From assembly GCA_964653095.1 (NCBI GenBank), contig CAZZEH010000020.1, forward strand, positions 3,001 through 67,000: a stretch of 64,000 nt of DNA, in the 5' to 3' direction. The first letter of the stretch is position 1; every line of letters starts with the position of its first letter. The DNA is from JAMLHH01 sp964653095. GTDB lineage: Bacteria > Bacteroidota > Bacteroidia > Chitinophagales > JADIYW01. The notes beneath the pieces are model-generated. The model was not told where the DNA came from. It did no database searches and saw only the letters and a program-made list of their open reading frames with translations. The translations under genes and the position numbers were made by a program. Below, one piece after another: positions 35,117 through 43,703 of the stretch.

Positions 35117-36484
35117 GTGGCAGTATTGAAACCCAAGATAGTCGTTTTCCTAATTATTCTACTGCTGTTAGTACCAGTGTTAGCTCAGTCTGGTTTGTGC
35201 CCCGAACTTCAGGAAAACTTTGGAAATAAACCCATATCAGAAAATGTCCGTGTGGTCACTCAATCATTCCGTACAGCAAAAGATTACAGCGGGAAAGAAG
35301 TCAAACTACACGCTGATATTTATCAGGCGAATGTAAACCGTCCGGCTTCCTGGCTGGCACAAAGACCGTTAGTGGTAATTTATCACGGCGGAGGGTTTAA
35401 AGCAGGTGACCGAAACAGTGGGGTAATGAAACTCATAGCCACTTACTTTGCTCAGAGAGGATATGTAGCGATAAGTGCAGATTACCGCATCGGTTGGAAA
35501 GATTCAGACAAAGGGCTGTGCGGTGGCGGAAGTCAAAAAGATTATTTAGATGCACAATACCGAGCTATGCAGGATGAGAGAGCTTTAATTCAGTATTTTA
35601 AAAATCAGGCAAAAACTATAGGATTTGACACCTCCCGTATATTTTTATTTGGGGGAAGTTCCGGGGCTACTTTAGTCTGTTCCAGGCTGGAAGACCAATG
35701 GATTGCTCAGACTGATGAGCGTGAAAAACGCTTGGGACCACTGGAGGTATTTGAAGGGAATAAAAATTACAGTACAGCAGTGGCAGGCATTATGAGTTTT
35801 GCCGGTGCAAATGTTTCTCCTGATATTTCAACTGAATACAATACGCCCATTGCTTTTTTTCACGGGACCTGTGATAACGCCGTACCGTATCGGGAAGAAT
35901 ATCTTGCAGGCTGTCAAAATATGGGATATTATTACGGACCTGAAATTTTGACTCCGCTTCTGAAAGAAAAAGGAACCTGTTATCGGTTGTACACCTATTG
36001 TGGTTTCGGACATGATTTGGGTTCCACTCTTGATACTCCGACCACAATTCCACATGTTTTGCAGGATGTATTTGACAAGTCCATAGAATTTATGCAGTCT
36101 GTTATGTGCGGTCAGTGTACCTCTTACGAAGAAATTTCCAGTGAAACCATTCATGCACAACCAACTGCGGACTGCAGTAAAATCATGTTTTCGGACATTT
36201 GCGGAAATGACCATGCAGAAAACTCTTCCGAAGTCAAACTTTATCCCAGTCTGATACAAAAAGACAGAATGGTTTACATCCATTCAAATTTAAATGAAGT
36301 CAAAAATGTACTTCTCAATATTTATGACATGAGCGGAAAATTGGTGTTGTCCCGTCCTGTGTACTTGCCGGAAGGAAATTTTACACGACATATCCAACTT
36401 GAAGTGTCACAAAACGGAACCTTCCTGTATCAGTTTGCTGAAAGGAAACGAATACTTTCGAGCGGTAAGATCATTCTGATGTGA
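35117..36484 (+). CDS. secreted alpha/beta-hydrolase esterase with T9SS sorting domain
   Basis: A 455-residue protein starting at GTG with a signal peptide (VVFLIILLLLVPVLAQ). The catalytic domain resembles carboxylesterase/HSL-type hydrolases: oxyanion motif VIYHGGGFKAGDR near residue 90, nucleophile elbow FGGSSGA near 180, and a late His in CGFGHDLGST. The last 80 residues (VKLYPSLIQKD ... IYDMSGKLVLSR ... GTFLYQF ... GKIILM) are a type A C-terminal sorting domain, so the enzyme is exported by the type IX system and attached to or released from the surface. The substrate is unknown, perhaps an acylated polysaccharide. Confidence 0.85.
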   Translation: MAVLKPKIVVFLIILLLLVPVLAQSGLCPELQENFGNKPISENVRVVTQSFRTAKDYSGKEVKLHADIYQANVNRPASWLAQRPLVVIYHGGGFKAGDRNSGVMKLIATYFAQRGYVAISADYRIGWKDSDKGLCGGGSQKDYLDAQYRAMQDERALIQYFKNQAKTIGFDTSRIFLFGGSSGATLVCSRLEDQWIAQTDEREKRLGPLEVFEGNKNYSTAVAGIMSFAGANVSPDISTEYNTPIAFFHGTCDNAVPYREEYLAGCQNMGYYYGPEILTPLLKEKGTCYRLYTYCGFGHDLGSTLDTPTTIPHVLQDVFDKSIEFMQSVMCGQCTSYEEISSETIHAQPTADCSKIMFSDICGNDHAENSSEVKLYPSLIQKDRMVYIHSNLNEVKNVLLNIYDMSGKLVLSRPVYLPEGNFTRHIQLEVSQNGTFLYQFAERKRILSSGKIILM

Positions 36485-36609
36485 CAGATTTTTGGGAGCC
36501 TCCAAACCCCAATTAAGCCTGAAAGATTTTTATGGTATTTCCCCGGGAAAGAGATGCCGTTTAGGAATATCTGAAAAACTGAAGCGAATAATTTATCTTA
36601 GTACTGTTC

Positions 36610-38532
36610 ATGAAGTCGCCTTTAGACATATTGAAAGAAGTCTGGAATTATCCGCAATTCAGATACCCGCAGGATGAAATCATTACCGCTCATCTCGAAG
36701 GAAATGATGTGTTGGCATTGTTACCCACCGGTGCCGGGAAGTCTGTTTGTTATCAGGTACCGGCTCTTTTGCATGATGGAGTGTGTTTGGTCATTTCACC
36801 GTTGATTGCTCTCATGAAAGATCAGGTACAGCAACTCAAAAAAAGAGGTGTGCGGGCAGAAGCTATTTTTTCGGGAATGAACGGATATGAGATTGATCGG
36901 ATTTTGAATAATTGTGCGTCCGGTCATACCAAAATTCTTTATGTATCGCCGGAAAGGCTGGAGTCTGTGCGATTTGAAACTGCTTTAAAAACTCTCCCGG
37001 TTTCTATGATTGCAGTGGATGAAGCACACTGTATCTCTCAATGGGGGCATGATTTCAGACCAAGCTATAGAAATATTTCCAGAATAAGAGATTTTTTCCC
37101 GGAAGCTAAAGTGATGGCATTGACCGCAAGTGCTACTCCGGAAGTCCAAAAAGATATCATACAATCTTTAGAGCTTGGAAAGGATGTTCGGATGTTTTCT
37201 TCTTCTTTCGAAAGACCCAATATCTCATTTGTGGTGCGGACTCATGAATCTAAGCCGGAAAAGCTGTTGGAGATTATTCATAAAGTACCCGGTTCGACAA
37301 TCGTCTATGCTTCCAACAGAAAACGGACGGAAGAAATAGCCAAATTCTTAAACGAAAGAGCTGTATCTGCTACTTTTTATCATGCAGGTCTGAATACGGC
37401 CGAACGCAATAAAAGACAGGAAGAGTGGATTGTTGGCCGTCACAGAGTGATGTGCTGTACCAATGCATTCGGAATGGGGATTGACAAATCAGATGTGCGG
37501 TTAGTCGTCCATACAGATGTGCCGGAATCTTTAGAGGCCTACTATCAGGAAGCCGGCAGGGCGGGAAGAGACGGGAAAAGAAGTTATGCCGTCCTGCTGT
37601 ACAACGAGAAAGACAAAAAGAAGCTGTTGGAAGCGGTGGAAGAGAAATTTCCGGATTTTCAGTTTGTAAAATTAGTCTATAATGCGTTGTACAATTATTT
37701 AAACATCGCCTTGTCAGGAGGGAAAGGTCATAGTTTTGAGTTTAATCTCATCCTTTTCTGCAAAAAATATAAATGGGAAACTTTAAAAGTTTTTAATGCT
37801 CTGAAACTATTGGAAAAAGCCGGATATCTGACTCTCGGAGAAGCTTTTTACCTGCCTCCAAAAATCAAAATTGAATACGACCGGCTGGAACTGTATAAAT
37901 TTCAGGTGGCCAATCTGAAATACGACGGACTGATTAAAGCCATTCTCAGGACTTATGAAGGTGTGCTGAATCATATCGTACCGATCAATGAATCAGATTT
38001 GGCAAGAAGAGCCATGTTACTTCCGGCAGACAGTAGCCGAATGTTGAAAGAACTCGCCCGAAAAAAGGTAATTACCTATATTCCAAGTTCGGACAAACCG
38101 AGAATATTTTTCTTGGAAGAACGGTTGAGAGATGATTATTTAAGATTGGATTTTGAGTTCATCCATTTTACCAAAAGTCAAATGAAAAAGAGAATTCAGG
38201 CCATGGCAGACTATGCCGAAGCCAATCTGAAAATCTGCAGACAAGTTTTTATAAGAACCTATTTTGGAGAAAAAAATGCGGAAAAATGCGGCACCTGTGA
38301 TAATTGTCTGAAATTAAAGCAGCTTCGCAATGCCAATCCGGAAGAGATTCGTAAGAGATTGTTTAAAATGATACAACCCTACGGAAATGACGGAATACAG
38401 ATTCAGGAACTTTATTCCAAGTTCGGAACTTCTTTGGAAGAACAGTATCTTGACATGCTCAGAATTCTGATAGATGAAAAGCAATTAGTTTACACCGATT
38501 CCTCTCATGAATACATTAAACTCAGGATATAA
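36610..38532 (+). CDS. recQ: ATP-dependent DNA helicase RecQ
   Basis: A 640-residue superfamily-2 helicase unwinding DNA 3'-5' in recombination and repair. Visible: motif 0 (WNYPQFRYPQDEII), Walker A LLPTGAGKS near residue 38, DEAH in AVDEAHCISQWGHDFRPSY near 137, motif VI YYQEAGRAGRDGK, and the RecQ zinc-binding cysteines in NLKICRQVFIRTYF and EKCGTCDNCL near 542-565. A winged-helix remnant ends the protein; no HRDC domain is evident. It overlaps the following glycosyltransferase gene by 26 bases. Confidence 0.93.
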   Translation: MKSPLDILKEVWNYPQFRYPQDEIITAHLEGNDVLALLPTGAGKSVCYQVPALLHDGVCLVISPLIALMKDQVQQLKKRGVRAEAIFSGMNGYEIDRILNNCASGHTKILYVSPERLESVRFETALKTLPVSMIAVDEAHCISQWGHDFRPSYRNISRIRDFFPEAKVMALTASATPEVQKDIIQSLELGKDVRMFSSSFERPNISFVVRTHESKPEKLLEIIHKVPGSTIVYASNRKRTEEIAKFLNERAVSATFYHAGLNTAERNKRQEEWIVGRHRVMCCTNAFGMGIDKSDVRLVVHTDVPESLEAYYQEAGRAGRDGKRSYAVLLYNEKDKKKLLEAVEEKFPDFQFVKLVYNALYNYLNIALSGGKGHSFEFNLILFCKKYKWETLKVFNALKLLEKAGYLTLGEAFYLPPKIKIEYDRLELYKFQVANLKYDGLIKAILRTYEGVLNHIVPINESDLARRAMLLPADSSRMLKELARKKVITYIPSSDKPRIFFLEERLRDDYLRLDFEFIHFTKSQMKKRIQAMADYAEANLKICRQVFIRTYFGEKNAEKCGTCDNCLKLKQLRNANPEEIRKRLFKMIQPYGNDGIQIQELYSKFGTSLEEQYLDMLRILIDEKQLVYTDSSHEYIKLRI

Positions 38533-39604
38533 AATTATTTGTACAGTCATTAATGATTTGACAACCGATCAGAGAATGCACAGAATCTGCCGCACACTCT
38601 GTGAGGCCGGCCATGAAGTGACTTTGGTGGGACGTATTTTGCCGAATTCAAAACCTCTGCAGGAATATAAATTTCACCAGAAAAGACTGAAGTGTATTTG
38701 GAACAAAGGTTTTCTGTTTTATATGGAATACAATATACGTCTGACCATTTGGCTGATGTTTCAAAAAGTAGATATTCTCAATGCAATCGATTTGGATACC
38801 ATACTGCCCTGTTGGATAGCTGCACGTTTGAAGGGCAAAAAAGTAGTGTATGATGCCCATGAATGGTTCCCTTATGTGCCGGAAGTTATCAACCGCCCGA
38901 GAGTGCATAAGTTTTGGCTGAAAATGGAATCTTTCTTTGTCCCTAAAATGGATGCGGTTTATACAGTCAGCGAAAGTATTGCCAAAGAATTTTCTGCACG
39001 GTACCAAAAAAACGTTGTCGTGATTCGCAACATGCCCAAAAGCATTTCGGTCAAAAAAGAAGTCAAAGAGAAATATATTCTCTATCAGGGCGCACTAAAT
39101 ACCGGCCGCGGACTGGAAGAGCTGATTGATGTCATGCCGGATTTAAACGTATCCTTATACATTGCAGGCGGTGGAGACATAGAGAAAGAACTTCGGCAAA
39201 AAGTACATACTTTAAGTTTGAAAGACAAAGTCCAATTTTTGGGAAAACTCACACCCGAAGAACTGGCAGGATATACCCAAAATGCTTACATAGGAGTTAA
39301 TCTGCTACAGAATCTCGGACTCAATTATTATTATTCGCTTGCCAACAAATTTTTTGATTATGTACAGGCAGAAGTCCCGCAAATCTCTATGGATTTCCCG
39401 GAATACAATAAAATGAACAGCCGGTTTGAAGTGGCCATATTAATTCCTAACTTAGACAAGACTGTACTAAAAAGTGCTTTGGAAAAACTGTTAAATGATT
39501 CGGATTATTACAATCACCTGAAAAAGCAGTGCCAAAAGGCCGCAGAAAAATGGAATTGGGAAACAGAAGAAAAAAATCTTTTAGAGATTTATGAGCAGCT
39601 ATAA
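38507..39604 (+). CDS. glycosyltransferase (GT4-like)
   Basis: A 365-residue GT-B fold enzyme: N-terminal acceptor domain (YKIICTVINDLTTDQRMHRI, GHEVTLVGR, VVYDAHEWFPYVPEV) and C-terminal donor domain (YILYQGALNTGRGLEELIDV, VQFLGKLTPEELAGYTQNAY). It probably adds a sugar from a nucleotide donor to a surface polysaccharide or lipid. The start ATG lies inside the recQ end and the gene overlaps the next one by 14 bases. Confidence 0.88.
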   Translation: MNTLNSGYKIICTVINDLTTDQRMHRICRTLCEAGHEVTLVGRILPNSKPLQEYKFHQKRLKCIWNKGFLFYMEYNIRLTIWLMFQKVDILNAIDLDTILPCWIAARLKGKKVVYDAHEWFPYVPEVINRPRVHKFWLKMESFFVPKMDAVYTVSESIAKEFSARYQKNVVVIRNMPKSISVKKEVKEKYILYQGALNTGRGLEELIDVMPDLNVSLYIAGGGDIEKELRQKVHTLSLKDKVQFLGKLTPEELAGYTQNAYIGVNLLQNLGLNYYYSLANKFFDYVQAEVPQISMDFPEYNKMNSRFEVAILIPNLDKTVLKSALEKLLNDSDYYNHLKKQCQKAAEKWNWETEEKNLLEIYEQL

Positions 39605-40709
39605 AAACAAAGAGATTCAAATTGTAGCTTTCGCTTCGCCATATCCGCCAAATTACGGAGGAGTCATTGATGTGTATTACAAAATAGAAGCCCTTCACAA
39701 AGCTGGGGTCAAAGTACATTTACACACCTATATTTATGATGAGCATCAGCCGAGTAAAGAATTGGAAAAAATATGTGCCTCTGTACACTATTACAAAAGA
39801 GGTAATACTTATAAGTTTTTGCAGGGGTGGCCTTATATCGTATCAAGCAGATACAATAAAACTTTGGCTGAAAATGTCATCAAAGCGGGATACGAAGTGA
39901 TTTTGGAAGGACTGCATACTACTTTTTTAATACCACTTTTAAAAAATGCCGGAATCCCATTTTCTATACGAATGCACAATATAGAGTGGAAATACTACTT
40001 GTTTTTGGCCGAACTGGAACCTTCTTATATGAAGAAAAAATATTTTTTGGAAGAAGCCAGAAGGTTGAAATCCTATGAAAAAATTATTGAAGGCTGCAAA
40101 ATACTGTCCATCTCCAAACAGGACACCGAATACCTGAAATCTGCTTATCCGAGTACTCGGGTAACAGATGTGCCGCCTTTTCACAAAGAGGCTCACCCCG
40201 ACATTAGTTTTGGGAAAGGAGAATATGCCCTTTTTCACGCCAACCTCTCTGTCAATGAAAATGAGCAGGCTGCCCTCTGGCTGATAGAAAAAGTTTTTCC
40301 AAACCTAACCTTCCCGCTGATTATTGCCGGTAAAAATCCCGACAAAAAAATTGAGCTGGCCGCAAATGCCTATCCGCATGTCATATTGGAGCCCAATCCT
40401 TCCGAAATGCGAATGAAAGAACTCATGAGAGAAGCGCAAATTCATCTGTTGCCTAACCGACAGCCAACCGGTATGAAAATTAAGTGGATTAATGCACTTT
40501 TTACAGCCCGGTTTGTTATCGCCAATCCGGATATTTGTCCTTATACTCAGGAAGACTGCGGACTGTACACGGCCTCAAATGAAGAACAATTTATACAGAC
40601 CGTTAGCCGATTAAAAGACTTACCTTTTACTCAGGAAATATTCCAAAACCGCGAAAATTATCTCGGAAAAACTTACAGCAACCAGAAAAACATTAAGTTG
40701 TTATTTTAG
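39591..40709 (+). CDS. glycosyltransferase family protein
   Basis: A 372-residue protein with the same GT-B layout: FASPYPPNYGGVIDVYYKIE at the N-terminus, IRMHNIEWKYYLFLA in the middle, and a donor-domain end with ALFHANLSVNENEQAALWLI and FTARFVIANPDICPYTQEDC. Its donor motif is weaker than in the previous gene, so specificity cannot be predicted. It ends the recQ-glycosyltransferase block. The two transferases probably act in the same glycan. Confidence 0.8.
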   Translation: MSSYKNKEIQIVAFASPYPPNYGGVIDVYYKIEALHKAGVKVHLHTYIYDEHQPSKELEKICASVHYYKRGNTYKFLQGWPYIVSSRYNKTLAENVIKAGYEVILEGLHTTFLIPLLKNAGIPFSIRMHNIEWKYYLFLAELEPSYMKKKYFLEEARRLKSYEKIIEGCKILSISKQDTEYLKSAYPSTRVTDVPPFHKEAHPDISFGKGEYALFHANLSVNENEQAALWLIEKVFPNLTFPLIIAGKNPDKKIELAANAYPHVILEPNPSEMRMKELMREAQIHLLPNRQPTGMKIKWINALFTARFVIANPDICPYTQEDCGLYTASNEEQFIQTVSRLKDLPFTQEIFQNRENYLGKTYSNQKNIKLLF

Positions 40710-41044
40710 CTGTTTGAATCGGAAAATATTCCGCATTTAAACTATATAGTTTCCATATCCCTATTACACTTCAAATGCGACCAGTCGGGCTTGCGAATTA
40801 TGAATTTGTATGAGCAGCTGTTTGTTTTCTTTATTCGTTCGGATAGCAGGATTTTACCTTATCTATTTACATCCGTTTTTCAAATATCAGACCACAAAGC
40901 ACTTTTTGAGGATGCAGGGAAATCCTGCGTGGAGGTTTTTCATTAAACAAAAGCTTTTTAACTGCATTAAGTAACAAAAGTAACTTTCAAACCGGTATGC
41001 AGTATGTAACTTTACTGCTATCCATTAACAAAACAGATTTAATT
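40710..41044. other. intergenic region with a weak hairpin
   Basis: No gene is seen. A hairpin ATGCAGG / CCTGCGT at 40912-40930 with a short T run after it (40935-40939) may end transcription of the glycosyltransferase block. The right end holds the promoter of the next gene (40985-41014). Confidence 0.4.
40985..41014 (+). promoter_or_regulatory. candidate Bacteroidota promoter for the DUF302 gene
   Basis: TTTC at 40985 and TAACTTTA at 41007-41014 are 18 bases apart, close to the TTTG-N19-TAnnTTTG pattern seen at 7605. It lies 30 bases before the ATG at 41045 and overlaps the longer reading from 40997, supporting the later start. Confidence 0.45.
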
Positions 41045-41431
41045 ATGTCGTATTATTTTTCAAAAACACTGAAAACCGACTGGCAAAGCGCAAGAGATAA
41101 AGTCACTGCTGCACTGAAAGAAGAAGGTTTTGGAATTCTGACCGAAATAGATGTAAAAGGGACTCTCAAAAACAAATTGGGAGTAGATTTAAAACCATAT
41201 ACAATTTTGGGTGCCTGCAATCCGGGATTTGCATATAAAGCATTAACTGCCGAAAAACATATTGGTACCATGTTACCATGCAATGTAATCATGCAGGAAG
41301 ATGAGGATGGGAATATTGAGGTATCTGCGGTTGACCCGATTGCTTCCATGCAAGCCATTGAAAACAGTCAATTAGGCGATATTGCAACTGAAGTCCGGGA
41401 AAAATTGAAGCAGGTCATAAACAGTCTGTAA
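41045..41431 (+). CDS. DUF302 domain protein
   Basis: A 128-residue soluble protein with the DUF302 pattern: YYFSKTLKTDWQSARDKVTA, EGFGILTEIDVKGTLKNKLG, YTILGACNPGFAYKAL and MLPCNVIMQEDEDGNIEV. It covers the whole length of this family, which is of unknown function. The two Cys (in LGACNP and LPCNV) are common in it. Start chosen at ATG 41045 because of family alignment and the promoter position. It stands alone. Confidence 0.85.
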   Translation: MSYYFSKTLKTDWQSARDKVTAALKEEGFGILTEIDVKGTLKNKLGVDLKPYTILGACNPGFAYKALTAEKHIGTMLPCNVIMQEDEDGNIEVSAVDPIASMQAIENSQLGDIATEVREKLKQVINSL

Positions 41432-41476
41432 CAGACAAAGGTTTTCTTGAAATATAGCTTTCAGGGGTAAACGTAT

Positions 41477-42040
41477 TTAAGAAAAGTCCACCTGTATATT
41501 TTCTCTGTCTGAGGTATCTACTTCAAAAAAATCAAAGTGTTTGTACCCGAAAAGTCCGGCGAACAGGACACCCGGAAAACTTTCACCATAAGTGTTGTTT
41601 TCCCGAACCGAACTGTTGTAATACCGTCTGGCACGTTCCAGCAGTTCTTCAATTTGTGTCAACTGATTTTGCAAATTCAAAAAAGAGGTATCTGCTTTCA
41701 GATTGGGATAAGCTTCTGCGAGAGCAAAAATACTTCGGAGAGCATGCTGTAACTGATTCTCTGCCTGTATTTGTGAATTTATATCACCCGAAGTAGCGGA
41801 CATTGCAGAATTTCTTGCCTGTATGACCCGTTCCAATGTTTCTTTTTCGTGAGCCGCATATCCTTTGACAGTATTCACCAAATTTGGAATCAGATCGTGT
41901 CTCTTTTTCAGAGCGACGTCTATATTGCTCCAGGCATCTTTTACCACGTTACGATTTTTTACAAATCGGTTAAAAACGGTTATCGCAAAAAATACTGCGA
42001 CTAAAAGTATTATGACTGCAAGTAAAAGAGGACTCCCCAT
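41477..42040 (-). CDS. lemA: LemA family protein
   Basis: A 187-residue protein with an N-terminal membrane helix (LLLAVIILLVAVFFAITVF) followed by the LemA core: NVVKDAWSNIDVALKKRHDL, IPNLVNTVKGYAAHEKETLE, AEAYPNLKADTSFLNLQNQL and a Tyr-rich region near RRYYNSSVREN. LemA proteins are of unknown biochemical function and commonly pair with DUF2207 or TPM-domain proteins. A DUF2207 gene is present at 43704 on the same strand, upstream in the transcription direction but with an AraC-type gene in between. Confidence 0.92.
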   Translation of the reverse strand: MGSPLLLAVIILLVAVFFAITVFNRFVKNRNVVKDAWSNIDVALKKRHDLIPNLVNTVKGYAAHEKETLERVIQARNSAMSATSGDINSQIQAENQLQHALRSIFALAEAYPNLKADTSFLNLQNQLTQIEELLERARRYYNSSVRENNTYGESFPGVLFAGLFGYKHFDFFEVDTSDRENIQVDFS

Positions 42041-42460
42041 AATGTATAAGTTTAAAACTTAAAGTTATTCAAAAAAATCAGCATCAGAGATATAATACCA
42101 ATTTGAAATTAAAAACAGACCGATAAAGCGAAACTTTATTTTGGTATTATGCCGTGGTTACAAACAAATAGAACAATGAGATAAAATCGAAATTGGTCTA
42201 TATTGTTTGTCCAAACGGTATAAAAAATGCTTCCCGAAAGAAGCATTTTATCGCAACACACTAAAAGTTTTTCGTAGTGGGAGCCTTTTAAAAATCTACA
42301 CCTATTTCAGTTCTTCTTTTTAGCGGGCTTGAATTACGAAGGATTGTGCAAAGCAAACATATATTGTAAGTTCCTTTACTCAAACGTGAATTTGTATCAT
42401 TTTCAGGAAATGAAACAAGCTTTTGTCCTCAAAACATAAAATTTAGAGCCAGTTTGATGA
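42041..42460. other. intergenic region with inverted repeats and a terminator
   Basis: No gene is seen. A perfect inverted repeat ATAATACCAA (42092-42101) / TTGGTATTAT (42141-42150) and related ACCAATTT-type sequence lie in the left half. The terminator of the AraC-type gene is at 42222-42250. Confidence 0.5.
42222..42250 (-). terminator. rho-independent terminator of the AraC-type gene
   Basis: AAAATGCTTC / GAAGCATTTT ten-pair stem with a six-base loop, followed on the minus strand by more Ts. It is about 210 bases after the stop of the AraC-type gene. Confidence 0.65.
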
Positions 42461-43570
42461 TTAAAACTGTTTAGTTAACGAGGAAGGATCAGTTCCTTCA
42501 TATTTTTTGAAAGCTCTGTAAAACGAGGCTCTGCTGCTAAACCCCACTTCATACGCGATTGCTTCAATAGTAAACGGGCAGTTTTCATCTGTCAGCAGCT
42601 CCCGGGCTTTTTCTACTCTCAGCTTTCTCATCAGCTCATAAAATGTAAATTCGTTTCTTTTGATGCAGTAGGTGAGTTTATATGCCGGGGTATCCAATTC
42701 TCCGGACAATATTTCCAATGTCAGATCGGGGTTTTTGTAAAGCTTTTTTACCTCAATCACTTCCAGGATTTTGTGGAACATAGGTTCTTGAGACAGCTCA
42801 TTTTCTCCTATATTTTCTTCTTTAATTGCCGGTCTTACGACTTCGAGAAAATGTTCGTATTCTTCTTTGTTAAAAACAGCATTTTGGTTGAAAGCGTAAT
42901 AAAGAATGAAAATAAATATTGTAACCATGACTACCGGGAGCCCGATATATTCCACATAAACGGTCTCAATCGTTGCATACAGAATAACTGTCAGAAAAGT
43001 TAGCGACCATAGTAAAATCACGAAGTAAAATAAATAATTTAGTTTGGCAGGAGACAAGTTGGAGTATTGCCCCATCATATTTTTTCTGTATCTCAGAACC
43101 TGAAAAATATTTGCGGTGAGATAGATTAACTGATGTGTAAACAGTATGGCAGAATAAATAATCATATCTGCCGGATATGGTCCCTTCATTACTCCGGTCA
43201 TGTATGCGGAACGATCACCTGCATTCATGAATAAAAACTGAATTGTAATGTATAGTCCGTACAGAATTATCAGACCTGTAAAGCCGCTTAACCAAGGAAA
43301 TGCTCTTGACTTGCGCTGTCCGGTCATCAGGAGGATATAATAGTAACTGAACGGAGCAAATAAAGTACCCGTGATTTGCACGAAAAAGTAACTCCATGGG
43401 AAAATATAAATCAGCTCATTCAGTATAAAAATGTTGTTGATAAAATTGAAGCCGGGTACAAGCAGTGTCAGTGCCAAAATTTTATTTGGAAGTGAATTGT
43501 CTTTTCTGAAAAAAAGAATTAAAAATATTACAACTAATAAAACAGAAGTAAAGATGTTTAATTCGAGCAT
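42461..43570 (-). CDS. membrane-bound AraC family transcriptional regulator
   Basis: A 369-residue protein whose first 225 residues form about seven membrane helices (IFTSVLLVVIFLILFF, LLVPGFNFINNIFIL, WLSGFTGLIILYGLYITIQF and others). The C-terminal 110 residues are an AraC helix-turn-helix domain ending ARELLTDENCPFTIEAIAYE and VGFSSRASFYRAFKKYEGTD. This architecture is common in Bacteroidota and suggests that a membrane signal directly controls DNA binding. The target genes are unknown; the flanking lemA and DUF2207 genes are candidates. Confidence 0.9.
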   Translation of the reverse strand: MLELNIFTSVLLVVIFLILFFRKDNSLPNKILALTLLVPGFNFINNIFILNELIYIFPWSYFFVQITGTLFAPFSYYYILLMTGQRKSRAFPWLSGFTGLIILYGLYITIQFLFMNAGDRSAYMTGVMKGPYPADMIIYSAILFTHQLIYLTANIFQVLRYRKNMMGQYSNLSPAKLNYLFYFVILLWSLTFLTVILYATIETVYVEYIGLPVVMVTIFIFILYYAFNQNAVFNKEEYEHFLEVVRPAIKEENIGENELSQEPMFHKILEVIEVKKLYKNPDLTLEILSGELDTPAYKLTYCIKRNEFTFYELMRKLRVEKARELLTDENCPFTIEAIAYEVGFSSRASFYRAFKKYEGTDPSSLTKQF

Positions 43571-43703
43571 AGTGAACTATAAAATATTAATGTGTACATG
43601 AATAATCCCTAATGTGCTAAAATATAACTTCCACAGATATATCCTTTATTCCATGTATTAATTATTGCCAAGACACGAATGTTATTTAACAAACTCAGTA
43701 TAG

